A DNA stretch of 64,000 bases from JACCTI01 sp051005695. Lineage in GTDB: Bacteria; Verrucomicrobiota; Verrucomicrobiia; Chthoniobacterales; UBA10450. Below the pieces are notes generated by a model. The model had not been told where the DNA came from. It did no database searches and worked only from the letters and a program-made list of their open reading frames with translations. The DNA lies in the NCBI GenBank assembly GCA_051005695.1, contig JBPCJC010000063.1, positions 8,641-72,640 of the forward strand, read 5' to 3'. Both the position numbers and the translations under genes were made by a program. Shown one piece after another: positions 45,133 to 53,407 of the stretch (its first letter is position 1; the number at the start of each line of letters is the position of its first letter).

Positions 45133-45717
45133 ATGAGCAATGTCGATCGCGAGCGCCGGGTGGAAGGTGATTGGTGGAAGGAACCGATTCCACCGAACAT
45201 CGAATTCGGCACCGGTTTCTACTGCGAGACCGCGCAGATCTTTCGCCATTTCAAGAATCGCCAGCCGCGCGCAGTTGTCATCGGCGACCATGTCTCCTGT
45301 TACGCCGGTTGTTCCTTTGCCCTCGGCGTGCGCGGCACTTGCACCATCGGCGACTTCACCCTTCTCAACGGCGCCCTCATCATGGCCGAAGAACGGATCG
45401 AAATCGGTTCGCATTGCCTGATCTCCTGGAATGTCGGGATCGCCGATTCCGATTTTCACCCGCTCCCGCCTACCGAGCGATTAATCGACGCCGAAGCGCT
45501 CGCCCCTTTCTTCGCCGGCCGTCCGCCCCGACCGCCGATCCGTACCGCCCCGGTGATCATCCACGATAACGTCTGGATTGGGATGAACGCGGTCATCCTC
45601 AAGGGCGTACACATCGGCGAAAATTCCGTCGTCGCCGCCGGCTCGGTCGTCACCAAAAGCGTCCCGCCAAACGTCGTTGTCGCAGGAAACCCGGCGATCC
45701 TGGTCAAGGAATTTTAG
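45133..45717 (+). CDS. Left-handed beta-helix acyltransferase (hexapeptide repeat)
   Basis: This 194-aa protein has hexapeptide repeats across residues about 55-190: AVVIGDHVSCYAGC, CTIGDFTLLNGALIMA, IEIGSHCLISW, then VIIHDNVWIGMNAVILKGV and IGENSVVAAGSVVTKSV. An aspartate/histidine loop (ADSDFHPLPP) matches the acetyl-acceptor site of maltose or sugar O-acetyltransferases. The protein would trimerise and use acetyl-CoA on a sugar. It lies 12 bp after the ABC exporter, probably in one transcript. Confidence 0.87.
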   Translation: MSNVDRERRVEGDWWKEPIPPNIEFGTGFYCETAQIFRHFKNRQPRAVVIGDHVSCYAGCSFALGVRGTCTIGDFTLLNGALIMAEERIEIGSHCLISWNVGIADSDFHPLPPTERLIDAEALAPFFAGRPPRPPIRTAPVIIHDNVWIGMNAVILKGVHIGENSVVAAGSVVTKSVPPNVVVAGNPAILVKEF

Positions 45718-45743
45718 CCGCCACCACTCGTTAGGCTGCCCAC

Positions 45744-46916
45744 ATGAAGCGGAAGCGAATCGTCGTCATGGGCTTCATGGGCGCGATCCCCATCGCTGGC
45801 GTCGTCTGGCAACATATCCATTACATCGTCGGTCTGCAACGACTCGGGCACGACGTCTTCTACCTCGAGGATTCGGCACGGCTGCCGTACAATCCGAAGA
45901 CCTTCGAGGTAAATAACAGCTTCGAATACGCAGTCGCCTCGCTCCGCATGCTGGCGACGGAATTTGGTTTCGAAAATCGTTGGGGTTTCTGTGCGCGCTA
46001 CCTTCCCGGCAATCCCGGCGCGGGTTTGTCGCTGAAGAAAATTCGCCAACTCTATCGCGACGCCGATGCCATCCTGAACGTCTGCGGCTCGCAGGAATTC
46101 AATGACGACCTGCTTGCCAGCGAGCGCATCATTTATGTCGAAAGCGATCCCGGCTTGGAGCAGATCAAAGTCGACCAGGGCAAGCGCGAGACGATCAAAT
46201 ATCTTCGGCGTCATCACGCCTTGTTCACCTTTGGCGAAAACGTCGGTGCTAAAAATTTTCCGGTGCCGACACACGGAATGAAATGGTTGCCAACCCGCCA
46301 GCCCGTGGTGACCGATTTCTGGAAAACCAGTCGCGCACCAAAAGCCGGCGCGGTCTTCACTTCGGTGGCCAACTGGAACACCAGTGACTTGAAAGATTTT
46401 GTCTGGCGCGACGAAAAATATCTCTGGAGCAAATCGCGCGAGTTCCTCCGCTTCGTCGATGCGCCGAAAAAATCCGGCGAAGAATTCGAGCTCGCGACCG
46501 ACATTAAAGATGCGGCGACTCGCGAAAAATTTCGGCGCAACCGCTGGCGCTTTCGCGCGCCAATGAAGATGAGCGTGGACCACCGCGTTTATCGCGCCTA
46601 TCTCCGTCAATCGAAAGGCGAGTTCACCGTCGCCAAGGATCAATACGTGCGCCTCCGCACCGGTTGGTTTAGCGATCGCAGTGCGTGTTATCTGGCTGCG
46701 GGCCGACCAGTGATTACCCAGCAGACCGGCTTTACCGATTACTACGGCGGCGGAGCCGGTTTGTTTGCCTTCGACTCGTTAGGCGAAATCGCCGAGGCGG
46801 TAAAAATGATCAACGCCGATTACCGCCGGCACGCCCGCGCCGCCCGCGAAATCGCCTGCGAATTTTTCGAAGCCGAGACCGTCCTGCGTTCGCTCCTCGA
46901 ACGCGCCGGGGTTTGA
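45744..46916 (+). CDS. GT-B-fold glycosyltransferase-like protein
   Basis: This 390-aa protein starts MKRKRIVVMGFMGAIPIAGVVWQ, a nucleotide-fold opening with a glycine loop. A C-terminal half has the GT4-like segment GWFSDRSACYLAAGRPVITQQTGF, in which a Ser/Glu/Cys-rich loop contacts the sugar nucleotide. The final helix is EVVRSLL-like (ETVLRSLLERAG). It lacks a clear E-x7-E motif, so its activity is inferred. It closes the exporter, acetyltransferase and transferase set. One octamer (46775) encodes Ser-Leu-Gly. Confidence 0.72.
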   Translation: MKRKRIVVMGFMGAIPIAGVVWQHIHYIVGLQRLGHDVFYLEDSARLPYNPKTFEVNNSFEYAVASLRMLATEFGFENRWGFCARYLPGNPGAGLSLKKIRQLYRDADAILNVCGSQEFNDDLLASERIIYVESDPGLEQIKVDQGKRETIKYLRRHHALFTFGENVGAKNFPVPTHGMKWLPTRQPVVTDFWKTSRAPKAGAVFTSVANWNTSDLKDFVWRDEKYLWSKSREFLRFVDAPKKSGEEFELATDIKDAATREKFRRNRWRFRAPMKMSVDHRVYRAYLRQSKGEFTVAKDQYVRLRTGWFSDRSACYLAAGRPVITQQTGFTDYYGGGAGLFAFDSLGEIAEAVKMINADYRRHARAAREIACEFFEAETVLRSLLERAGV

Positions 46917-46949
46917 AATCCTCGATCGCGTCGTGACGGATGCGCGCGT

Positions 46950-47072
46950 TGTCATTTCGAGTCGCGAAGACGACGAGCGACCCCGCAGGGTGCTTGGTCA
47001 CAACAGCATGAGGGCATAATCTCAGCACCCTCTGCGAGGTCCCTCGGCGCGCTTCGCCGCCTCGGGATGACA
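46950..47072. repeat. Palindrome-ended intergenic repeat, copy 2
   Basis: It starts TGTCATTTCGAGTCGCGAAG and ends CTCGGGATGACA. The inner sequence GCACCCT / AGGGTGC gives a strong secondary hairpin, around GGTCACAACAGC. It is related to copies at 1611 and 53188 in its ends but not in its middle. It sits between the glycosyltransferase and the protease gene; the rest of this 245-bp gap shows no feature. Confidence 0.7.
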
Positions 47073-47161
47073 AGGTGTGCAAGCCACTCGCGCGTTTTTT
47101 CGCGGTAAGCGTCGGGATTTGATTTCCCGGGCTTCTGTCCCATCTTCTCCGTCTTCTCGCG

Positions 47162-48655
47162 ATGTTTCGTTGCTGTTTTTGGCTCTGCCTCACTCTCTTC
47201 ATCGCCAGCAATCTCGAGGCGCAACCGAACGGAAAAATCCAGAAAAGTCTGGTGCGCATTACCGCTACCGACGTCGAGCCGGATTATCGCGCGCCTTGGA
47301 ATTCCGGCGGAATTCAGCGCGGCGTCGGCGCCGGTTTCATTATCGATGGGGACCGGATCATGACCAACGCGCACGTGGTCAGCAACAGCCGCTACCTCAC
47401 GGTCGAACGCGAAGGCGATCCGAATAAATATCCGGCGACGGTTTTATTCGTGGCGAACGATTGCGATCTCGCGCTCATCAAAGTGGCCTCGCCTAATTTC
47501 TACACAAACATGGCGCCGCTGATCCTCGGCGGCATTCCGGAATTGGAGTCCACGGTGTCGGCTTACGGTTATCCGATCGGCGGGCAACGGATGTCGGTCA
47601 CGACTGGGATTGTTTCGCGCATCGACTTCCAGGTGTACTCGCATTCCTCGATCGATTCGCACCTTGCGATTCAGATCAGCGCGCAGATTAACCCGGGCAA
47701 CAGCGGCGGCCCGGTGATGCAAGGCGGCAAAGTCGTCGGGGTCGCGTTTCAAGGCTACAGCGGCGACGTCGCGCAAGGCGTCGCCTACATGATTCCGACG
47801 CCGGTGATCATGCGTTTCCTGAAAGACATCAGCGACGGCCATTACGACAAGTACGTCGATCTCGGGATCACTTTTTCGAAACTACAAAACCCGGCGCAGC
47901 GGCGTTTCCTCGGACTGCAGGATGACGATCGCGGCGTGCTCGTGAACACGGTGATCGCCGCGGGCACCGCTGCGAAAGTGCTTAAACCCGGCGACGTGCT
48001 TCTGGCTATCGATAGCCATCCGATATCGAGCGACGCCTTCGTCGAACTCGATGGCGAGCGCGTGGAAATGCCGGAAGTGGTCGAGCGAAAATTCAAGGGC
48101 GACACGGTCAAGCTCGACCTCCTGCGCGACAAACAACCACTTAGCGTCACGGTCGATCTCGGCCCGGTCTGGCCCTATCTTTTTCAGGGTCACACTTACG
48201 ATGTCGAGCCGCGCTACATCGTTTTCGGCGGCCTGCTTTTCCAACCGCTCTCCCTCGATCTAATCGCGGCCTACCAACCGCAGGACCTGCGTCTCCGGCA
48301 TTACTTTGATTTCTTCGTGCTCGAACAAATCTATCTGCAACATCCGGAAGTGATCGTGCTGACGAATATCCTTCCCGATCCGATCAACACCTACCTGCAA
48401 CCGTATCGCTCCGGAATCGTCGATGAGGTCAACGGCACAAAAATTCGCACGCTCGACGATCTCGCCAAAGCCTTCGCAGAAACGCCCGAGCGTTTTGTCA
48501 TTCGCATGATTGGCGACGGACCGCCGCTGGTGCTGGATCGCGCGGAAGTGGAAGCGGCGCGTGAGCGCATCAAGTCGCGCTACAACGTCGTGCGCGAACA
48601 AAACCTGAACGAGCAACCGCCGCCGAAACCGCCGATCAACGGAGAGAACAAGTGA
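47162..48655 (+). CDS. Periplasmic DegP-like serine protease with PDZ domains
   Basis: This 497-aa protein has a signal peptide ending near residue 20 (SNLEAQ). The trypsin-like core has an intact triad: His71 (MTNAHVV), Asp102 (NDCDLALIK) and Ser181 (NPGNSGGPVM). A PDZ domain follows at about 250-330 (KPGDVLLAIDSHPI). A second PDZ-like region lies near 415-475 (IVDEVNGTKIRTLDDLAKAF). The layout matches plant DEG/HtrA-type proteases that work in quality control outside the cytoplasm. The stop overlaps the start of the next gene (TGATG). Confidence 0.9.
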   Translation: MFRCCFWLCLTLFIASNLEAQPNGKIQKSLVRITATDVEPDYRAPWNSGGIQRGVGAGFIIDGDRIMTNAHVVSNSRYLTVEREGDPNKYPATVLFVANDCDLALIKVASPNFYTNMAPLILGGIPELESTVSAYGYPIGGQRMSVTTGIVSRIDFQVYSHSSIDSHLAIQISAQINPGNSGGPVMQGGKVVGVAFQGYSGDVAQGVAYMIPTPVIMRFLKDISDGHYDKYVDLGITFSKLQNPAQRRFLGLQDDDRGVLVNTVIAAGTAAKVLKPGDVLLAIDSHPISSDAFVELDGERVEMPEVVERKFKGDTVKLDLLRDKQPLSVTVDLGPVWPYLFQGHTYDVEPRYIVFGGLLFQPLSLDLIAAYQPQDLRLRHYFDFFVLEQIYLQHPEVIVLTNILPDPINTYLQPYRSGIVDEVNGTKIRTLDDLAKAFAETPERFVIRMIGDGPPLVLDRAEVEAARERIKSRYNVVREQNLNEQPPPKPPINGENK

Positions 48656-50169
48656 TGCGGAGCATCCGATTTTCATTCAGTGCGCTCCTGATTGGCTTGC
48701 TCGTGTTCGCGCCGTTCGCCGAGGCAAAGACGGCGCCACCAACAATCGCCGCCGCTCCCGCAGTCAAGCCAAAGGAGCTCTCGTTAGTCCGGGTGAATGT
48801 CACCGGACAGCCCTACGATTACATGCGGCCGTGGCAAAAGAAGGCGCCGTTTTCGAAGCGCGCGCTTGGTGCCGTTCTCTCGAAAGGTCGCGTCCTCGTG
48901 ACCGCGGATTTGGTGGCGAACCAAAATTACGTCGAGTTGGAGCGCGCCGAGACCGGCGAGAAAACGGGCGCGAACGTGATCGTGATTGATCACGAAGCGA
49001 ACCTCGCGCTGATCGAGCCTAACGATAAGAAATTCCTCGACGGTTTGACCCCGTTGCAGTTGGCCATGGACACCGTGGTCGGCGATCACTTGGCCGCGCT
49101 GCAACTCGAACCGACGGGCGCGCTGGTCGTCACCGAAGGGTTGGTCACGACAGTGCAAATGACTCGTTATCCTGCCGATGTCGGGCAGTTCCTGACTTAT
49201 CGCGTGAGCATGACGATGCAGTATCGCGACAACAGTTACACCATTCCGCTGGTCAAAAATAACAAGCTTGCCGGATTGCTTCTGCGGTACGATCCGCGCT
49301 CGCAGGTGCTCGATGCGATTCCGGCGCCGATCATCGCGCATTTTTTAAAAGCGGCCGAGGCCGATCCGTATCGCGGTTTTCCCTCTGCTGGTTTTAGTTT
49401 TTTCCCGACACGCGATCCGCAGTTGCGAAAATTTTCCGGGCAAACCGGCAAGCCCGGGGGCGTCTACGTGATGAGCCTGGAACCGAACATGCCGGCAGCG
49501 AAAGCGGGCATGCAGGTGGGCGACGTGATCGTTTCCGTCGACCACAACGAGATCGACCAAAACGGCAACTACGTCGATCCGTTATACGGCAAGATCGAGT
49601 TCACGAATTTGATCACCGGCCGCACCTACGCCGGCGAGACGATGCAGTTTCAAATTCAGCGCGCTGGAAAACCGATGCAGCTCGATGTGGTCCTCGAGCA
49701 CCGGGACGCGAACGATTACGTCATCCCGCCGTATAACGCCGATCAACCGCCACCGTATCTCGTCCTCGGCGGGCTCATCTTCCAGGAATTGTCGCGCCAG
49801 TACTTAAAGGAATGGGGAACCAACTGGTTGAAGGACGCCCCGCAGCGGTTCGTTTATCTCGATCGTTTTCAATCGGAACTTTATCCCGAAGGCAATCGCC
49901 GGATTGTCATCCTCACCCAGGTGCTGCCGGCAAACAGCACCATCGGTTACGACGACTTCGCCTATCTCACGGTCACGAAAGTGAACGGCCGGGAGATCAA
50001 ATCTCTGCGCGATCTCGCGGAGGCGGTGAAGCAACCGATCGATGGTTTCGTGAAAATCGAGACCGAGGAAGATCCGAAACAGTTGGAGCTGGATATGTCG
50101 CAGGTCGCCGCGGAAGCGTCCGCGCTCCAGCAAAATTACGGTTTGCCCGCGCTTCAGCGGCTCGAGTAA
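48655..50169 (+). CDS. Catalytically dead DegP-like paralogue
   Basis: This 504-aa protein has a signal peptide ending near FAEAK (residue 25). It shares the domain order of the preceding gene: protease-like core, PDZ (GGVYVMSLEPNMPAAKAGMQVGD, about 265-345) and second PDZ-like region. The triad is lost. NAHVV becomes TADLV (His to Asp), CDLALI becomes ANLALI (Asp to Asn), and GNSGGP becomes DNSYTIP, which destroys the oxyanion loop although a Ser remains. The overlapping start (GTG 48652 or ATG 48655) suggests equal synthesis. A pseudoprotease partner or regulator of the active enzyme is likely. Confidence 0.83.
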   Translation: MRSIRFSFSALLIGLLVFAPFAEAKTAPPTIAAAPAVKPKELSLVRVNVTGQPYDYMRPWQKKAPFSKRALGAVLSKGRVLVTADLVANQNYVELERAETGEKTGANVIVIDHEANLALIEPNDKKFLDGLTPLQLAMDTVVGDHLAALQLEPTGALVVTEGLVTTVQMTRYPADVGQFLTYRVSMTMQYRDNSYTIPLVKNNKLAGLLLRYDPRSQVLDAIPAPIIAHFLKAAEADPYRGFPSAGFSFFPTRDPQLRKFSGQTGKPGGVYVMSLEPNMPAAKAGMQVGDVIVSVDHNEIDQNGNYVDPLYGKIEFTNLITGRTYAGETMQFQIQRAGKPMQLDVVLEHRDANDYVIPPYNADQPPPYLVLGGLIFQELSRQYLKEWGTNWLKDAPQRFVYLDRFQSELYPEGNRRIVILTQVLPANSTIGYDDFAYLTVTKVNGREIKSLRDLAEAVKQPIDGFVKIETEEDPKQLELDMSQVAAEASALQQNYGLPALQRLE

Positions 50170-50180
50170 ATCACCACTCG

Positions 50181-51599
50181 TTAGGCGGACGGAAGCTCGC
50201 CGCTGCGTTCGAGAAAGGCCGCCATCTCAGCATCGTAGGTTTTGAAGGGATCGCCCATGACCAAGAACTCCCGGCTGCCGGTGGCCACGGAATCCCAGTT
50301 GATCACGTAAGGCAGCTCGCGTTCCTGAAACCACTCGACCGCGCGCGCCCGCGCGACCGCGCGCGTGTCCTGCGGCGCCGTGGTCGTGGCATTCGCCTGG
50401 CGCACACTGTGGTTCCATTCGCCGATCCGTTTCGCCGCCGGCACGCCGAAGAAGAGGCCCTTCGTGGGATCGATGTTGTGATATTCGAGGTCGAGACTTT
50501 GCAGCCACGGATCGTCCCACCCGAGGCCCTCGGCTTCCCGGAAAGTTTCCAGCAGCCACTTTTTTGTGATCCAGTCCACTCCGCCGATGAGCGCTTCCGG
50601 TTTCTTCCCGATCGCATCGAGCGTGAAGCTCCAGCTCTCCAGCAACCAATCGGTCTCCTCGTTCAAGCCCGCGAGATGTGCCTGCGCCAGCGCGTGAAAT
50701 TCCCATTGCAGATCGAGACCGCCGATCGTTTTTCCGTTCTCCAGCTGCACGATCCAGGCCTGCGTCGGATCGCGCGAAATCGAACGCGTGCTCTGGACGG
50801 CATCGAGCAGGCTGAAATTTTTCTTCAACGCGCCTTGCTCGAGCAAGCTGAGCACGCAAGCGGTCGTGCCGATTTTTAGCGCGTTCGCAAACGGGCTCAT
50901 GTTCGAATCGCCGATGAGCAAGTGCAGCCGCCGATATTTCCGATAATCCGCCAGCGGCTCGTCACGCGCATTGATGATCGCGCGATTGAATTGCACCCAC
51001 TGATAGATGTCGTTGACGATGTGATCGGCGCGCTGGCTGAGCTGGAAATCGACCTTGGTCTCGTTAGGCGGAAGCTCGAAGTCGAAGGCCAGCGGATTCG
51101 CCTGTCCCACCCGGCCGGCGCCAGTAAAAATTTGGCGAGTGGCAAGAAAAGCGAGCAGAGTCCCGAGCACCGGCGGGGTGAACTGCGCCTCGCGTTTCAT
51201 CAAATAATTTTCGTGGCAACCGAAGGTCGCACCCGTGTGGTGATCGACATTGTTCTTGATGAACGAGACCCGGTCAGCCGCGCCGAGAGCGTTCAGCGCC
51301 GATTGCAAAAGCTCATCGCCGGCAATGTCGTAGGCGACCATGTCACGCAAACTCAAACACTCCGGCGAGGCATATTCGATATGCCCCATGTCCAGATAAA
51401 CCCGGCCGCCGTTGCGCAAGAACCCGCCGTTGCCCGGCGGCTCCTCATAGTCGCGATAATGCAGATCGAGCGCGCCCGCCTTGGCTTTGCGGAAGAGAAA
51501 ATTTTTCACCCGCGCGGGCCACGCTTCCGCGCCGCCGGTCTGGCTGTCGCCCTTAATCAGGCAGCCGTATTCCGTTTCGATCCCGACGATTCGATCCAT
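50181..51599 (-). CDS. Dop/PafA-family Pup-ligase / depupylase homologue
   Basis: This 472-aa protein starts MDRIVGIETEYGCLIKG. It has the family's metal and ATP site (GIETEYG), the catalytic Asp region YLDMGHIEYASPEC, and FIKNNVDHHTGATFGCHENYLMKR. These are typical of the carboxylate-amine ligase-like Dop/PafA group that attaches or removes Pup-like tags. I cannot tell ligase from deamidase/depupylase by eye. No Pup, UBact, proteasome or Mpa/ARC gene is in the window, so its partner genes must be elsewhere. The TAA stop lies in an octamer (50177-50184). Confidence 0.85.
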   Translation of the reverse strand: MDRIVGIETEYGCLIKGDSQTGGAEAWPARVKNFLFRKAKAGALDLHYRDYEEPPGNGGFLRNGGRVYLDMGHIEYASPECLSLRDMVAYDIAGDELLQSALNALGAADRVSFIKNNVDHHTGATFGCHENYLMKREAQFTPPVLGTLLAFLATRQIFTGAGRVGQANPLAFDFELPPNETKVDFQLSQRADHIVNDIYQWVQFNRAIINARDEPLADYRKYRRLHLLIGDSNMSPFANALKIGTTACVLSLLEQGALKKNFSLLDAVQSTRSISRDPTQAWIVQLENGKTIGGLDLQWEFHALAQAHLAGLNEETDWLLESWSFTLDAIGKKPEALIGGVDWITKKWLLETFREAEGLGWDDPWLQSLDLEYHNIDPTKGLFFGVPAAKRIGEWNHSVRQANATTTAPQDTRAVARARAVEWFQERELPYVINWDSVATGSREFLVMGDPFKTYDAEMAAFLERSGELPSA

Positions 51600-51703
51600 C
51601 CCTGGGCGAACAATTCCTCAGCTGCACGGCAGCGACAAGAGCGTTGTCATCCACCTGCGGGCGAGCTTGAGTTTGGCGGAGAAGCTTTCACCTTCTTCTG
51701 CAG

Positions 51704-52159
51704 ATGAGCGCCCTACCGATCCGCAGCCCCTTCGCCAAAGTTCACGGCATTTTTCATTTCGGGCGGATGCTCGATAAAATCAAAGTGCACGCCCACGGCC
51801 AATTGCCTAACGAGTATGTTCCGAATCTCGGGCGCGGCTTCGACGGACGTTGCGTTGCCTTTTTGAAGATTGCTTATCCCACGCTGGTCGAACGCGTCGG
51901 CGAAGAGGGCAGCGACGAGGAAATTCTTCAGTGGTGTTTTGCGCAGGGACGAAAACCGGCCGAGGACGAAATCCACGTCTGGAATGAATTCATGCGCAAG
52001 TGCGGCTGGAACGATGGGATCACCGAGACCCTCGACCGCCGCAAAAAGGAGGCGAGCATGTCGGAGCGGGCGGAAATCCGGACGATGTTCGAGTTCATCG
52101 ACGCCGACGAAGGGCGAACGCCGCCCGACGCGAAAAACTTCGACGAGAAAAACGCCTAA
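51704..52159 (+). CDS. DUF5069 domain protein
   Basis: This 151-aa cytoplasmic protein is a conserved, uncharacterised family. Recognised features are the N-terminal IRSPFAKVHGIFHFGRMLDKI, ARGFD-type LGRGFDGRCVAFL, and WCFAQGRKPAEDEIHVWNEFMRKCGW. It is probably a small helical domain. Its TAA stop (52157-52159) and the TAG of the convergent 54-aa ORF (52156-52158) share one octamer copy. Confidence 0.82.
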   Translation: MSALPIRSPFAKVHGIFHFGRMLDKIKVHAHGQLPNEYVPNLGRGFDGRCVAFLKIAYPTLVERVGEEGSDEEILQWCFAQGRKPAEDEIHVWNEFMRKCGWNDGITETLDRRKKEASMSERAEIRTMFEFIDADEGRTPPDAKNFDEKNA

Positions 52160-52320
52160 CGAGTGGTCGGGAGCGCGCCGATTGGATTCGGCGGCGGTGG
52201 CGGTTGCGCCCGGTAATCGATTACCTTCCAAACCGCCAGCACGAGAAGAAGAACGGCCAGCGCGCTCGCGACTAGGCGCGCGCGGGTCGGCCGGGCTGCG
52301 TCATCCCCTCGCCCAGCCAC
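52156..52320 (-). CDS. 54-residue single-pass membrane protein
   Basis: This ORF starts at GTG 52320, only 5 bp after the pterin dehydratase stop on the same strand. It has a charged N-terminus, one strong hydrophobic helix (LVASALAVLLLVLAVW, about residues 16-31), and a Pro-rich tail ending PTTR. Position and composition argue for a real gene in an operon with the dehydratase. It is too short for a family call. The stop codon TAG is the octamer itself. Confidence 0.55.
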   Translation of the reverse strand: MAGRGDDAARPTRARLVASALAVLLLVLAVWKVIDYRAQPPPPPNPIGALPTTR

Positions 52321-52325
52321 GCCGT

Positions 52326-52610
52326 TTACTCCGAGAGCGTATCGATCCGTTCCGCCAGCCCGAAGTCGAGATCGGTCAACCCGCCCTTGCTGTGCGTCGA
52401 AAGAATCAGGCGCACCTTGTTGTAACGGATATCGATGTCGGGATGATGCTCTTCATCCTCGGAAACTTCCGCGACCGCGTTTACGAAATCGATCGATTCC
52501 GTGAAATCATCAAACTCGAAGGTTCGTTCGATGTGCTTCTTCTCGAGCTCCCATTCCGGGATCTTTTTCAGGCGGGTTTTAAGCTCCTCCGCTTTGATCA
52601 GGTCAGCCAT
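52326..52610 (-). CDS. 4a-hydroxytetrahydrobiopterin (pterin-4a-carbinolamine) dehydratase
   Basis: This 94-aa protein shows the full active-site pattern EEHHPDIDIRYNKVRL...STHSKGGLTDLD. The His pair and the later His/Asp act in dehydration of the carbinolamine. The enzyme recycles tetrahydropterin for aromatic hydroxylases. Free-standing copies also have roles with molybdopterin or in regulation. There is no phenylalanine hydroxylase in view. The gene lies upstream of the 54-aa membrane ORF. Confidence 0.93.
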   Translation of the reverse strand: MADLIKAEELKTRLKKIPEWELEKKHIERTFEFDDFTESIDFVNAVAEVSEDEEHHPDIDIRYNKVRLILSTHSKGGLTDLDFGLAERIDTLSE

Positions 52611-52807
52611 AGCGGGGAACGAGTAGCATCCCCAAACTCATTTGCAATGGCGATCACGCACGTTTTTGAGTCGCCTTCGCAAAATAATTTCCGCCTCGCG
52701 CGCAGGCACGATTTTTCGTCAAACCTGAAGCCGCGCGATGAATGGAAAACCCGCCCCGGCCACGGTTGACGCCGTACCCTTCATCCGCTAATTAGCATCC
52801 GCCGCAG

Positions 52808-52880
52808 CACCCGTAGCTCAACTGGATAGAGCATCTGACTACGGATCAGAAGGTTTGAAGTTCGAATCTTCACGGGTGCG
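52808..52880 (+). tRNA. tRNA-Arg (ACG)
   Basis: A full cloverleaf can be drawn. The acceptor stem is GCACCCG/CGGGTGC with discriminator G at 52880. The D arm holds AGCTCAACTGGATAGAGC. The anticodon stem TCTGA/TCAGA encloses the loop CTACGGA with anticodon ACG. The T arm has GTTCGAATC. CCA is not encoded. The wobble A would be edited to inosine by TadA, as usual for this tRNA. Confidence 0.95.
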
Positions 52881-52951
52881 CTTTCGTCTCGGCTTTTGGG
52901 CGGAACAATCATCTCCTTGTCGCCTCGGCGAATTTTCGCTAAGCAACACAG

Positions 52952-53146
52952 ATGATCGACGACGAAGACGACCTGCATTTTGTCCGACACGCCACCGCCG
53001 AACTCGCGATCTCTTTCACCGATCCAGGCGATCATAATTTGCACGCCGCCTTCAACGGGCTGATCAAAGCCGTCGAAGCGGATCGACAGCGTCTACGCGC
53101 ACTCGAAGAAGAAGTGAAGGAGCTGCGCGCCAAGAGCGGCGGATAG
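52952..53146 (+). CDS. Small acidic coiled-coil protein
   Basis: This 64-aa ORF starts MIDDEDDLHFVRHATAELA. Its C-terminal 35 residues form a regular amphipathic heptad helix (LIKAVEADRQRLRALEEEVKEL), predicted as a coiled coil, so it probably dimerises. I do not recognise a family. It follows tRNA-Arg by 70 bp. Confidence 0.55.
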   Translation: MIDDEDDLHFVRHATAELAISFTDPGDHNLHAAFNGLIKAVEADRQRLRALEEEVKELRAKSGG

Positions 53147-53187
53147 TCCGTTCCTCGACCCGTCATCGCGCGCGAGCGTGCGTCATG

Positions 53188-53340
53188 TGTCATCCCGAGT
53201 CGCGAAGACGACGAGGGACCTCGCACGCAGCGTGTGCCTCCCAACCGCCCCGCGCTCGCTTCGCAAGTCCGCGCTCCGATTCGCCGAAAACCAGCGCGTG
53301 CAAGCGAGATCCTTCGTCGTCTCCGCGACTCAGGATGACA
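53188..53340. repeat. Palindrome-ended intergenic repeat, copy 3
   Basis: It starts TGTCATCCCGAGTCGCGAAG and ends GCGACTCAGGATGACA, nearly perfect inverted ends with inner GAGGGACCTCGC and GCGAGATCCTTCG arms. It is the closest match to copy 1 at 1611. It fills most of the gap between the coiled-coil gene and the UvrD-family gene. Confidence 0.72.
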
Positions 53341-53407
53341 ACTGGTCCTTCTCGGTCGCCCCTCCTGATTGCGCCCCCTTTCAATCCCGCCAAGTTAGCG
53401 CCTCCGC

